Assembly (NCBI RefSeq): GCF_026104355.1
Contig: NZ_CP110535.1
Span: 2,232,001-2,296,000 of the forward strand
DNA length: 64,000 nucleotides
Reading direction: 5' to 3'
Origin: Halomonas sp. BDJS001
Lineage (GTDB): Bacteria > Pseudomonadota > Gammaproteobacteria > Pseudomonadales > Halomonadaceae
Part shown: positions 9,915 through 19,030 of the stretch, one piece after another
How the letters are laid out: every line of letters starts with the position of its first letter
Numbering within the stretch: the first letter of the stretch is position 1
Translations under genes and position numbers: made by a program
The notes under the pieces: model-generated
What the model saw: the letters and a program-made list of their open reading frames with translations, nothing else
The model's database searches: none
What the model was told of the DNA's origin: nothing

Positions 9915-10145
9915 CATCACACTATTGTCCCAATCTCAGGCAGTTATCCAAGAGTCAGCGAGGGTATTTTGCAACAGTGTGCTGGCGTGTTTCGACATCC
10001 ATCAAATTTGCCAAAGGTGAGTCCCATGCAGAACTCCAGGCTTGAAATTCCTACGCCCAGCAATTCAAAGCTGAACTGTTCACAACGGATCTTTATCGAT
10101 CAACAGTCGCAGATGTCTTTCTCTGTGCAGACTATTGGCCGATAA
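9915..10145 (+). repeat. Degenerate copy of the isochorismatase promoter and 5' end
   Basis: Aligns with 32534-32735 and with 17714-17863. All three begin ATCACAC, carry a TCC...TCCAA pair about 19 bp apart, and end in CAAAGGTGA ahead of an ATG. This copy is the most diverged. The element carries the whole upstream region of the gene at 32644, so it was probably copied with its promoter. Confidence 0.7.
10026..10145 (+). pseudogene. Isochorismatase hydrolase 5' fragment
   Basis: Thirty-nine codons: MQNSRLEIPTPSNSK, a four-codon insertion, then RIFIDQQSQMSFSVQTIGR and a stop. The intact gene at 32644 begins MQNPKLEVLTPSNSQ and continues LIFIDQQPQMAFGVQSIDR. The frame ends where similarity ends. 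The AAAGGTGAG ribosome binding site is kept, so a short peptide could be translated, but it lacks the catalytic cysteine region. Confidence 0.75.
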
Positions 10146-10194
10146 GCTGCGCAGAACGATGAAGCATTATTCAATACATCTAGCGGGCCACTAA

Positions 10195-10980
10195 TTGTCG
10201 ATCGTGGGCCACCATATCTGCTTTATTCAAGGCGACTGGCTTATCCCTGAAGTATGGGAAAAGTTCGAGCGCCACTTCAAAGCCTGCGGTTACACCTGCA
10301 GTGTTCTGTCGCTACCCGTGCCGGGTGAGCAAGGGTGGTATCAAGTTCTGCATGGCAAAGAGGCCAGGTTTTCACCCCTTAAATACCTTGTGGATTTCTA
10401 CGCGGTGCAGATTGCAGGTTTTTCGACGCCACCTATTCTGATTGGTCATGCGATGGGTGGGCTGATCGTTCAACTGCTGCTTGACCGTGGTATAGGGGGG
10501 GCTGGTATCGCCATCGCCTCGCGACCACCGCAGCGGGTCTCGCCTGGCTGTCGCTCGTTACTGCAGATACTCACGGCAAGCGCTGAGCGATGGCAAGGCA
10601 TGCGCTTTTTGCGCATGACGCCTGCGCAGTTTTTCTGCCGTGTAGCGCATCCGGCATCCCGCCCTTTAGCAGCGCCGCTGTATGAGCAGTTGGTTGGCAG
10701 AGTCCCGCAAACCCTGATGATAACGGCGGCACTGGGCGTGGGTGGCAGGCTACTCTTCACTCAGGAGCGGGGGCCGCTCTTACTCATCTCGGCTAGTGAT
10801 GATCGAATGGTTGCCAGTTCTGTGGTTTTAGCCAACTATTTCTATCAGAGACGATCCTTGGCTCCCACAGACTACATCGCGTTTCCTGGGCATGGTCATC
10901 TGCTTATTGTGCAGCCAGGCTGGGAGCATGTCGCGGATCGAATTATTGAATGGCTTCAGCAGCAGTTGGGCCGGTTTTGA
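10195..10980 (+). CDS. Alpha/beta hydrolase with alanine at the nucleophile position
   Basis: Alpha/beta-fold protein, about 261 residues from a TTG start with a poor ribosome binding site, so the true start may differ. The nucleophile elbow reads LIGHAMGG: A86 stands where the family has serine (codon GCG). The late ASDDRMV and FPGHGHLL keep the acid and histidine positions. The protein may be a catalytically dead or altered hydrolase. It ends 29 bp before a sensor kinase gene on the same strand, which might indicate a ligand-binding role in signalling (inference). Confidence 0.7.
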   Translation: MSIVGHHICFIQGDWLIPEVWEKFERHFKACGYTCSVLSLPVPGEQGWYQVLHGKEARFSPLKYLVDFYAVQIAGFSTPPILIGHAMGGLIVQLLLDRGIGGAGIAIASRPPQRVSPGCRSLLQILTASAERWQGMRFLRMTPAQFFCRVAHPASRPLAAPLYEQLVGRVPQTLMITAALGVGGRLLFTQERGPLLLISASDDRMVASSVVLANYFYQRRSLAPTDYIAFPGHGHLLIVQPGWEHVADRIIEWLQQQLGRF

Positions 10981-11009
10981 AACTGGGCAATGGCCTTGGT
11001 ACTTAATAC

Positions 11010-14000
11010 ATGCTGTATGTGTATTCCTTGCGAACATATGTGATTTTGCTGCTGAGCCTCGTACTTGGCTGTTTTGCGTACTCAAGTGCAGTGGCGCGAA
11101 TCTCGAACGACATGGATCACCGCCGCTGGACTGCCAGTGACCAGGGCCCGACTGCAGTGGGCGCGCTTGCGCAAACCGTTGATGGGTACCTTTGGCTGGG
11201 TACTCATGACTCCTTGTATCGCTTCGATGGTTTCGAGTTCGAGAAATTCGAGCCTGCTGACGGCGAGCCGCTGGGCGTGGTCTCAGCGCTTGCCAGTACG
11301 ACGGAAGGGCTGTGGGTGGGTTTTCGTATCGGTGGAGCCCGTTTGATCAGTGAAAATGGCGTGATGCAACCGGTTGATCCAGGCCTGCCGGACGGGGTGG
11401 TATACACCTTTGCCGAGGATCATCAGGGGCGAGTCTGGGTCGCGGCGGATGAGGGGTTAGCGATCCATGATGGCACAGGTTGGCGCCCGATTGGCGAGGA
11501 GATGGGCTTTACTGGCCGCCATGCCCGAGCAGTGCACGTGGATGAAGATGGATATATCTGGGCCGCGAGCGAAGAGGAGCTTTTTATACTCCCCCCAGGC
11601 GCACCTTCGTTCATGGGAACGGGCATCAGGAGTCAATCCATCAGCGCAATAGCTTCATCCCCCTCAGGCGACGTGTGGGTAACCGATCGCTCCAGTGAGC
11701 GATTACTGCGTTTGATAAAAACAGGCTTTGCTAACGTCGAGTTTGAAGAGATACCGATATCAAATACGAGCAGTATCGTACTGGATGAGCAGGGAGGTGC
11801 CTGGCTGGGCACGCGTGGATCCGGTTTACACTACCTTGCTGACGGAAAGATACATGAGCCTATAGAGGGCCGAGATGCAATCAGCTCCTATACCGCGCGT
11901 GATGGTCTCAGCTCTGACTATGTATTGGCCCAGTTCATTGACCGTGATGGCACTCTGTGGGTAGGCACGGATGCAGGCCTGGATCGACTCAACCGTAAAG
12001 TCCTGGCTCCCCTCGCTTTATCTACCGGCGTGGGCAGTACTGCACTGGCAGTAGATGATGATGGTTTACTTTGGGTCGGCTCCGACAACGGCCAACTGAA
12101 GGGCATTCGGAATACGCGCCATTCCACCTTAGAAGTAGACATGCCGATCAACTCATTGGTGAACAGTGAGCAACACGGTTTGTTGATTGGCGGGCATCAG
12201 GGTGTTTTTTCACTTTCGGACGATGAGCTTGTGCGTATCGCCGCATTACCCGTCCAATCCACCCCGGAATCTGCCATTAGGACAATGGCGGTAGAAAAAA
12301 ATGGCGATATATGGGTCTCCGTCAACAGAGAAGGACTATTCGTCTGGTCTAATGAGCAATGGCAATATATTGACCCATTTAGTGATTCGGAGCGTCAGGT
12401 GATGCCTGTGAGCGCCTCCCGAGATACATCAGGGAAGCTATGGTTCGGCTACCGAGATAACCTATTGGTGTCTTATGCCGAGCAGACGTTCGAGCGCTGG
12501 AGCTACCAGGAAGGGCTGGACATTGGTCATGTCACAGCCATGCTGCATCTCCCCGAACGCACCTGGGTAGGTGGTCAGCATGGTCTGGCCTACCTCAAGG
12601 ATGGACGCTTTCATCGTCTAGATCTGCCGGCTGCCGAATCATTCCAGAATATCTACGCCTTAGTCGCCGCGCCGGCAGAGAAGAACGCTGGAGAATCCGG
12701 GATGGACATCTGGGTTCATAGTCGCGGTGGCATCTTTAAGCTGCCTGCAGCGGAGATCGAGCGGGTGATAGCTGGCGGTGACACACTCCTGTACAGCTCT
12801 CACGATCACATTGGCCGGCTACCCATGGATCCCCACAAAGTATTGCCACTGCCCACCGGAGTCTCTACGCCGGAAGGCTTACTATGGTTCGCCACCGGCC
12901 AAGGCGTCGTCCGTATTGATCCCCATAAACCAAGCGATATGTCACATCCACCCGACATCACGATTCAGGCGCTTACAGCCGATGGTGTCGATATTGACAT
13001 CTCCGCCGCACCTGTTCGTTTACCGGTAGCACCGCAAAGGCTGGTTATTGACTATTCTGCGTTAAACCTCGCCACACCAGAGACCATGCGCTTTCAATAC
13101 CTTCTCAGTGGTCATGATGCGCAATGGGTTGATGCCGGGCGTTCCAGGCAAGCTGTTTTCTCACGGCTACCCCCCGGTAATTACGAATTCCATGTTCGTG
13201 TGCTTGATGTGAGTGGGCAATTCCATCGGCCTAATGAAGCTTTGATTTTCAACATTCCACCGGTTTTCTATCTGCGGCCTTGGTTTTTACTGCTCTTCTC
13301 AGGGGCGCTGCTGGCGCTGGTGTTCTGGATATCCCGTGTTTATACACAACGAGAAAAAGCAGTCCTTCGAACACGCCTGGAAGAGCGCTTTCACGAGCGT
13401 GAGCGCATCGCACGCGAGCTGCATGACACCTTACTGCAAAGCGTGCAGGGCATGATGCTCAGCTTCCAGGCGGTCGCCGACAGTCTGCCTAAAGAGTCCC
13501 GTGCTCGTCATGCGATGGAGCGTGCGTTGGATCGCGCCGATCAAGTGATGGCCGAGGGCCGGGATCGAATTATGGGGCTGCGCGGCGAAATATCTCCGGC
13601 GGAAGATCTGTCTGTTGCATTCCAATTGTTACAGCAGGAGGCCGACGCTTCGGTTTCTGTAGCCTACCGCGTCAGCAACGTGGGGCAGCCATTGCCTCTG
13701 CGCAATGAGGTTCGCGACGTTTTCTATCAGGTGGGAAGAGAAGCGGTTTTCAATGCATTGCGTCATGCCGAGGCCACGCAGATTTCCGTTACCTTTACCT
13801 ACGCTAAGGACAGATTCGAGATGCTCGTTGCTGATGACGGAGTGGGCATCGATCCACTCTACCAACGAATGCGCGGCAGACCTGGGCACGGCGGTTTGAG
13901 GGGTATATATGAGCTTGCCGACAGAATTGAGGCCACACTGATGATCGTGAGCAGCGACCAGAGCGGTACGCGTATCAGGTTATCACTGCCTGGCACCATT

Positions 14001-14054
14001 GCTTATGAAAAAGCACTCGATGACAAACAAAACCGTTCAATCAGGGCAGGGTAA
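11010..14054 (+). CDS. Beta-propeller (reg_prop) sensor histidine kinase
   Basis: Membrane sensor kinase of 1014 residues. A signal/anchor helix is near residues 8-28 (VILLLSLVLGCFA). About 700 residues of periplasmic two-component-propeller repeats follow (recurring DGxLWVGT and WLGT), then a Y_Y_Y domain (PPGNYEFHVR), a membrane helix near 755-773, and a HisKA_3/HATPase kinase of NarX/DesK type with H805 in ARELHDTLLQS and VADDGVGID. It senses an unknown ligand outside the inner membrane and passes phosphate to the response regulator encoded 4 bp downstream. Confidence 0.9.
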   Translation: MLYVYSLRTYVILLLSLVLGCFAYSSAVARISNDMDHRRWTASDQGPTAVGALAQTVDGYLWLGTHDSLYRFDGFEFEKFEPADGEPLGVVSALASTTEGLWVGFRIGGARLISENGVMQPVDPGLPDGVVYTFAEDHQGRVWVAADEGLAIHDGTGWRPIGEEMGFTGRHARAVHVDEDGYIWAASEEELFILPPGAPSFMGTGIRSQSISAIASSPSGDVWVTDRSSERLLRLIKTGFANVEFEEIPISNTSSIVLDEQGGAWLGTRGSGLHYLADGKIHEPIEGRDAISSYTARDGLSSDYVLAQFIDRDGTLWVGTDAGLDRLNRKVLAPLALSTGVGSTALAVDDDGLLWVGSDNGQLKGIRNTRHSTLEVDMPINSLVNSEQHGLLIGGHQGVFSLSDDELVRIAALPVQSTPESAIRTMAVEKNGDIWVSVNREGLFVWSNEQWQYIDPFSDSERQVMPVSASRDTSGKLWFGYRDNLLVSYAEQTFERWSYQEGLDIGHVTAMLHLPERTWVGGQHGLAYLKDGRFHRLDLPAAESFQNIYALVAAPAEKNAGESGMDIWVHSRGGIFKLPAAEIERVIAGGDTLLYSSHDHIGRLPMDPHKVLPLPTGVSTPEGLLWFATGQGVVRIDPHKPSDMSHPPDITIQALTADGVDIDISAAPVRLPVAPQRLVIDYSALNLATPETMRFQYLLSGHDAQWVDAGRSRQAVFSRLPPGNYEFHVRVLDVSGQFHRPNEALIFNIPPVFYLRPWFLLLFSGALLALVFWISRVYTQREKAVLRTRLEERFHERERIARELHDTLLQSVQGMMLSFQAVADSLPKESRARHAMERALDRADQVMAEGRDRIMGLRGEISPAEDLSVAFQLLQQEADASVSVAYRVSNVGQPLPLRNEVRDVFYQVGREAVFNALRHAEATQISVTFTYAKDRFEMLVADDGVGIDPLYQRMRGRPGHGGLRGIYELADRIEATLMIVSSDQSGTRIRLSLPGTIAYEKALDDKQNRSIRAG

Positions 14055-14058
14055 TCTT

Positions 14059-14694
14059 ATGGTCGCACATCAGGAGCCCATCTCCGTATTGGTAGTCGAT
14101 GATCACTCTCTGATACGCGAGGGGATTGCGGCAGTGGTGGGCAATTATGAAGACATAAGCGTGGTGGGTGAAGCCTCCAACGGGCTGGAGGCCATCCGGT
14201 TATACCGGACAACGCGACCAGACGTGACGCTTATGGATGTGCAGATGCCTGAGCTCAATGGCATTGGTGCCAGTAGCGCCATCATGTCGGAGTTTCCACA
14301 AGCATGCATTGCGGTACTCACCACCTACCGAGGCGATGTAAGAGCGTTGCAAGCGATCAAGGCGGGGGCACGCGGCTATCTTTTAAAAAGTATGCTGCGC
14401 CGTGAGCTGATTGAAACGATACGAGCTCTGGCAGCCGGTAAACGGCGTTTCCCACCGGAGATCGCGGCAGAGCTGGCGGCCCATATCGATCAGGAAGGTC
14501 TAACCGGCAGGGAGCTTGAGGTACTTCAATGTGTCGCACGTGGCTTGTCGAACAAGGAGGCTGCGGTCGCTTTAGCGATAGGTGAAGAGACAGTAAAAGG
14601 ACATCTTCGGAATATCATGGACAAACTTGGAGCCAACAATCGAACACATGCGGTGACTATTAGCATTCAGCGCGGGATTATTGATCTTGCGTAA
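14059..14694 (+). CDS. NarL/FixJ family response regulator
   Basis: Response regulator, 211 residues. The receiver domain has the acidic pair D14-D15, phosphoacceptor D60 (LMDVQMP) and LLKS; a LuxR-type HTH lies near residues 140-200 (LTGRELEVLQCVARGLSNKEAA). Start at 14059 is chosen because GGGCAGGG lies just upstream and it clears the kinase stop; an alternative frame opens at 13999 inside the kinase. It forms an operon with the sensor kinase. A run of nine C directly follows the stop codon. Target genes unknown. Confidence 0.9.
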   Translation: MVAHQEPISVLVVDDHSLIREGIAAVVGNYEDISVVGEASNGLEAIRLYRTTRPDVTLMDVQMPELNGIGASSAIMSEFPQACIAVLTTYRGDVRALQAIKAGARGYLLKSMLRRELIETIRALAAGKRRFPPEIAAELAAHIDQEGLTGRELEVLQCVARGLSNKEAAVALAIGEETVKGHLRNIMDKLGANNRTHAVTISIQRGIIDLA

Positions 14695-14829
14695 CCCCCC
14701 CCCTTTAGTGTTGTTAAATGCCTCTCCGTTTGGGGCTGTGTGATACTCCGCGCTAACGCCATCCTGTAACACTTATGGTGACGAATTAACAAGTTACCAG
14801 AGTTTGCCCTTGGCCAAGGAGCGAGAGCT

Positions 14830-15426
14830 ATGAACGGGAGTGTTAGCACAGGTTACTCATTGGACAACAACGCCTTCAGTAGTGCTGAGCACTTAAAACG
14901 GGGTAAGCAACTGCTGACGTTGCTGAAGGAAACGGAGAGAACCCTTCACGGTGATCCCGACATCGCGTCGACTTATCTTAATAAGGCGATCGCTTTGCTG
15001 GCAGATGGCAGTCAGGATTCGCCTTCACCGCATAAACATAGGGGAGGGTTGGCACGCTGGCAGATATCGCGAATTGACGAATTCATCAGCGAACATCTCG
15101 ACCACTGCATACGAACCACCGAGCTTGCTTCATTGTTGGGTTTGAGCGTTAGTCATTTTTCGCATGCGTTTAAGCAGACGACCGAAATGACTCCGCTAAC
15201 GTATGTGACTGCTAAGCGTTTGGAGGCAACGCAGCAAAACATGGTCTGTTCAACACTCTCCTTGAGCGATATTGCGCTTAGCCACGGATTTTGTGATCAG
15301 TCTCACTTTTGCCGCGTGTTCAGACGCGAAACAGGGCTCTCGCCGCAAACCTGGCGAAAGCTGCATACTGATGTGCTAGCGGAACAACCAGCCGGCCACG
15401 AGGCGAACCACTCTGGGCATAATTAA
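14830..15426 (+). CDS. Short AraC family regulator, paralog 1
   Basis: AraC-type activator, 198 residues. A short helical N-terminal region (LLTLLKETERTLHGDPDIASTYLNKAIALLA in parts) precedes a complete two-HTH domain (ELASLLGLSVSHFSHAFKQ; ALSHGFCDQSHFCRVFRRE). It lacks a cupin sensor domain. It is highly similar to the gene at 28120 and more distantly to 24078. The start ATG has AAGGAG upstream (CCAAGGAGCG). Its 3' end overlaps the convergent ABM gene by 51 bp. Confidence 0.88.
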   Translation: MNGSVSTGYSLDNNAFSSAEHLKRGKQLLTLLKETERTLHGDPDIASTYLNKAIALLADGSQDSPSPHKHRGGLARWQISRIDEFISEHLDHCIRTTELASLLGLSVSHFSHAFKQTTEMTPLTYVTAKRLEATQQNMVCSTLSLSDIALSHGFCDQSHFCRVFRRETGLSPQTWRKLHTDVLAEQPAGHEANHSGHN

Positions 15427-15960
15427 GTAGACGACGAGAGCAACTATAGTCGCGGCGATAATTCCATGGCGAACACCCCAGACGGAGATCGCAGGAAGTA
15501 TGTTGAATAACGGCTGATACAGTACTGGAATTATTATCGTTAGCGGCCATATTACCGCGGTAGTTATAAGCCATTGTTTCCATCTAGTGGGCTGCTTGGA
15601 TTTTGAGGCCGGGGGCGTGAACCAGAAATCAATTCCACTTTTGATTTCCAGCTGTTCATCAGCAGCGAGCGCGAACACGATGGACGATAACAACTCCTTT
15701 CGGATGTTTGAACTCAGCCATGCTTCCGCGGCGGCGTTGCTGGAAAATCGCACAGCAATCTCAAAGGTGTTGTTCTCTTGCTGGGGGCGAAGTATATAAA
15801 CCCCTTCATGACCTGGAAATTCTGCTGCTGCTGCAATTATTTGTTTTAACCAAGCTTCATATCGTTCTCTGAATTCCGGGCGGACGGTATGCCTAATAAT
15901 GATTAGTTTTTCGAGGTTGTCATGCACAGTGGGTGCAGACGCTGCTGTTTTATCATTCAT
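15376..15960 (-). CDS. ABM-domain protein with C-terminal membrane helices
   Basis: 194 residues. The N-terminal half is a ferredoxin-like antibiotic-biosynthesis-monooxygenase (ABM) domain (IIIRHTVRPEFRERYEAWLKQI ... EIAVRFSSNAAAEAWL in parts). The C-terminal half has two or three membrane helices (WLITTAVIWPLTIIIPVLY; IIAATIVALVVYLIMP). This domain order is known in uncharacterised bacterial proteins; ABM domains often bind or oxidise quinones. It is convergent with and overlaps the AraC gene. Confidence 0.8.
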   Translation of the reverse strand: MNDKTAASAPTVHDNLEKLIIIRHTVRPEFRERYEAWLKQIIAAAAEFPGHEGVYILRPQQENNTFEIAVRFSSNAAAEAWLSSNIRKELLSSIVFALAADEQLEIKSGIDFWFTPPASKSKQPTRWKQWLITTAVIWPLTIIIPVLYQPLFNILPAISVWGVRHGIIAATIVALVVYLIMPRVVRLVAGWLFR

Positions 15961-16105
15961 GGTCGTTCTCCGTGCTTGTTGCGACAGTCATTGAGTCAAC
16001 AATTCCTATGTCCGTAATTGCGTAGCCCGATTTAATTTCAGGCTGGTGACATGTCATTTATGCAGACCATTCAAGGCTGCTATGGCGGGTGCAAGTGTTG
16101 ATGGC

Positions 16106-17296
16106 TTAAATTGCATGAGGAGTTTCCTGCTTGACGGATTTACATGCGTAGTGATTTCGAACTGCAACGCCAATGACCAATAGCGCAGCAATTCCCTCAA
16201 TGGGTAGTATTAGAGGAGAGAAAAGAAGTATGACCGCTGTTAATAGCAGTATGTAGCGACTGGCTCCTTTTAGTTCGAATCGTTCTCTGATCATCCAAAG
16301 CCCGAACAAATAGCCACTGATAGCAATAGCTATGGTGTATAAACCCACTGAATTGGATAAATGGGAATGGCCGGTGACCGCATCTATTAGTACTGCGACA
16401 CCCACACCAACGACAGCCCCAGACATGTAGATCAATAGATGACCGTACCCCCATAGCAGTGCTAGCGACAAACGCGGGTGGGCAACGTGCTCTTCTTGTG
16501 AAAAATAAACCCACCAAAGTGCGAACATCAGCACCAAAGAAGAGATGACAATACCAATTAACTCCTGGCCCACGTTGTCGCTTGCAACTCGTTGAATGGC
16601 CAGGCTGCCAGCCAGTAGTGTTTCTCCCAATACAATAATATTAAACAAGCCATACCGCTCAATTAGATGAAGCCGGTGCCAAGGAGTGATGCAGTTACTC
16701 TCCGCGTATGCCGGAACCAATAACTCGCATATGGCACCGACAGCATAAAAACCTATCAATAGATTTAATGTTATCGGTTGGGCGAGCATCAATCCCACCC
16801 AATAAACCTGAACAATTGCGATGCCGACTGCATACCGGCAGGCCGTCAGTCGACGCTCTGGATCGTGCCTTGCCGCCCTTAGCCAAAAGCAAACCATTGC
16901 AAGGCGCATCACGACAAAACCTGTAACGATCATGTCTATGTTATTTGTCTGAAAGAATCGATCGATACCTGCGGCCATAATAAGCGAACCTGACATGGCC
17001 ACTATTGTTAAGACTCTATGCAGACTGTCATTGTTGTCGTAGGCAGAGGCGTACCAGGTGAAGTTCATCCACGCCCACCAAATGGCAAAGAAAGAGGCTG
17101 AGAACTTCAGCACCCCCTCAGTTATGTGGAAAGCTAAAATGGCATGATGAAGACTTGCCGCCGCAGAGGCGACTGCAATGACCGACACCAGATCAAATAG
17201 CAGTTCAAGCGGTGTTGCTCTCCGGTGAGGTTCCGTGGGATCTCTGGGAGCAAGAGGTAAAATGCCAAACCAACTCAGTATAGGTTTACTTTCCAT
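16106..17296 (-). CDS. ltrA: Low temperature requirement protein A (LtrA) family membrane protein
   Basis: LtrA family, 396 residues, rich in hydrophobic helices from end to end. Diagnostic stretches include RRATPLELLFDLVSVIAVA near the N-terminus, WWAWMNFTWYASAYDNND and ERYGLFNIIVLGETLLA. Function in bacteria is not settled; the name comes from a Listeria locus needed for growth in the cold. Stands alone on the minus strand. Confidence 0.88.
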   Translation of the reverse strand: MESKPILSWFGILPLAPRDPTEPHRRATPLELLFDLVSVIAVASAAASLHHAILAFHITEGVLKFSASFFAIWWAWMNFTWYASAYDNNDSLHRVLTIVAMSGSLIMAAGIDRFFQTNNIDMIVTGFVVMRLAMVCFWLRAARHDPERRLTACRYAVGIAIVQVYWVGLMLAQPITLNLLIGFYAVGAICELLVPAYAESNCITPWHRLHLIERYGLFNIIVLGETLLAGSLAIQRVASDNVGQELIGIVISSLVLMFALWWVYFSQEEHVAHPRLSLALLWGYGHLLIYMSGAVVGVGVAVLIDAVTGHSHLSNSVGLYTIAIAISGYLFGLWMIRERFELKGASRYILLLTAVILLFSPLILPIEGIAALLVIGVAVRNHYACKSVKQETPHAI

Positions 17297-17709
17297 TAGT
17301 ACCTGTCACCGAATAAATGCGTGGATTAAAGGGGGCTACGCAAAGAGAAGAAGCGATGTAGGCGCGCCAAATAATAGAATCGATCAGCGCATAAACGGTA
17401 CGCTGAGCTTTCTCAGGGTACCCATCGAGCGGTGTGTATAAGGCTTTGGAAGCAAGATAAAACAGATTGAACCGCGCTGGCTTGGACAAGTGCCCGATGG
17501 ATTGCACGCTTATGCGATTGGAGGATCACTGGGGTATTGGGACACTGCAGTGTCCAATTCTTTGTATAAGGCAATTGGTTATGAAGCGTTTCAGCGAAGG
17601 ACAGAACATGAGATTCCTGTGCGAAGCAGGAGCGTGATTGCCCATCAAAAAGCTATGCTGTTGGCACGGTATAGGCGCTTCTTCTGATGATGGCTGGATC
17701 ATTTATATA
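17297..17709. other. Intergenic region with a 16-bp perfect palindrome
   Basis: No convincing gene. GGACACTG-CAGTGTCC at 17540-17555 is a perfect palindrome flanked by ATTGG and AAT. A short plus-strand frame (17490-17687) contains SNSLYKAIGYE, faintly like the end of a GNAT acetyltransferase, so a gene remnant is possible but unproven. Confidence 0.4.
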
Positions 17710-17863
17710 CAGAATCACACAATCATCCCAAGCAAAGATTGTCGTCCAATCGTAAGCAGGGAAGGCTTGCGATAGTGAATGGGCATCACATTTTTCAAAG
17801 GTGAATTCAATGCAGAACCCCAAGCTTGAAGTGCTTACGCCCAGCAATTCACAGTTGATCTTT
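17710..17863 (+). repeat. Second copy of the isochorismatase promoter and 5' end
   Basis: Closely matches 32530-32704: ATCACACAAT, GCAAAGATTG, GTCCAAT, GGCTTGCGATAGTGAAT and CAAAGGTGA are shared in order with the same spacing, apart from an 11-bp or so deletion ahead of the ribosome binding site. Similarity stops abruptly at codon 20 of the reading frame. Confidence 0.8.
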
Positions 17864-17944
17864 ATCGACCAACATCGCTGCGATTACTGCAACTGCGAAA
17901 GTCGCCAGTCTCTACGCTTTATTATCGAGGAACTGTCGCTATGA
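17810..17944 (+). pseudogene. Isochorismatase hydrolase 5' fragment fused to unrelated sequence
   Basis: Begins MQNPKLEVLTPSNSQ and continues LIFIDQ, nearly identical to the intact gene at 32644. It then changes to an unrelated Cys-containing tail (HRCDYCNCESRQ) and stops after 44 codons. The active-site cysteine is lost. It lies 95 bp upstream of wrbA and might supply that gene with a transplanted promoter (inference). Confidence 0.75.
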
Positions 17945-18039
17945 ACAATACCCCTGTTTTGAACTAAACCGATGATCTATGCCTGGACTCCAGTGTTTGA
18001 TAGCAATGAAAACACTTTTCACCTAAAGAGGAAGCGAAA

Positions 18040-18639
18040 ATGACAAAGGTTCTTGTTCTCTATTACTCCATGTTTGGTCATATCGAAACCATGGCAAACA
18101 AAGTTGCTGAGGGCGCTCGTAGTGTCGATGGCGTAGAGGTCACTGTGAAACGTGTCCCTGAAACCATGGGTAACGAAGCCTTCAAGGCAGCAGGTGGAAA
18201 GGTCGACCAGGAAGCAACAGTGGCGACGCCGGCGGAGCTGGCCGACTATGATGCTATCATCGTCGGCACGCCAACCCGCTTCGGCAATATGTCAGGGCAA
18301 ATGCGTACCTTCTTCGATCAGACCGGCGGCCTTTGGGCCAAGGGAAGCCTGGCAGGTAAAGTGGCGAGCGTGTTCACCTCGACCGGGACAACGGGCGGTC
18401 AGGAAATGACCATCACCTCTACCTGGATCACACTGGCGCACCACGGCATGATTATTGTGCCTATCGGCTACACCAACCCCAAGCTAGCTGACATCTCCCA
18501 GGTGAGTGGAGGCACGCCTTATGGCGCATCGACCATTGCGGGCGCTGATGGCTCTCGACAACCTGATGATCGTGAGCTGGATATTGCCCGCCATCAGGGC
18601 GAATATGTCGCCTCCATTGCGTCTAAACTCAAAAGCTAG
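18040..18639 (+). CDS. wrbA: NAD(P)H:quinone oxidoreductase, WrbA type
   Basis: Flavodoxin-like WrbA, 199 residues, the usual family length. The FMN phosphate loop ([12 protein letters not shown]), GTPTRFGNM and STGTTGGQE are all present. WrbA reduces quinones to hydroquinones by two electrons and protects from redox cycling. AGAGGAAG lies 6 bases before the ATG. It follows the transplanted isochorismatase promoter segment at 17710-17863. Confidence 0.93.
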   Translation: MTKVLVLYYSMFGHIETMANKVAEGARSVDGVEVTVKRVPETMGNEAFKAAGGKVDQEATVATPAELADYDAIIVGTPTRFGNMSGQMRTFFDQTGGLWAKGSLAGKVASVFTSTGTTGGQEMTITSTWITLAHHGMIIVPIGYTNPKLADISQVSGGTPYGASTIAGADGSRQPDDRELDIARHQGEYVASIASKLKS

Positions 18640-18659
18640 AGGTTCAATTCGCTGTCGCT

Positions 18660-18803
18660 AGAACGAAATAGCATCTTCAGCGGCAGTGAGTGAGATTGAG
18701 AACAGTTGATGTTTATCACTTCGGTACCGTCCACGGCCATAAAAAATGACGGCTTTTCGATGACATCGTGGCCGATGTTGATGATCAGATTGGTGGCCTC
18801 GAC
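18660..18803 (-). pseudogene. Fragment resembling acetolactate-synthase-like TPP enzyme
   Basis: On the minus strand, 18803 to 18705 reads VEATNLIINIGHDVIEKPSF then FMAVDGTEVININ, the pattern of the middle domain of acetolactate-synthase-like thiamine-diphosphate enzymes. The frame is broken on both sides and no other part of such a gene is seen nearby. Identification rests on about 35 residues recognised by eye. Confidence 0.45.
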
Positions 18804-19030
18804 GGGCGATGAGCGAAATCGCCAGCTGACAGCGCTGCATTACCGAGAAAGCGTCTACGACGCTCATCTACCAATGTTCTTTATTTTTTATTTGCTTTTT
18901 ATTATCTTTATTTTTTAGGTCTAGGCGTGTCTGGAGGGGCGAGGCGAGGTTCGCTGAAGCCTTACGCCCGGGGCAGATGTTGTTTTGGCGTCCGACGTGT
19001 CGGGGCCGCTCAGTAACGTGGGGATGAACC

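Noticed and set aside
14695..14703. Run of nine C as a phase-variation tract
   Set aside because: It lies directly after the stop codon of the response regulator and cannot change that frame; no downstream frame would be switched on.
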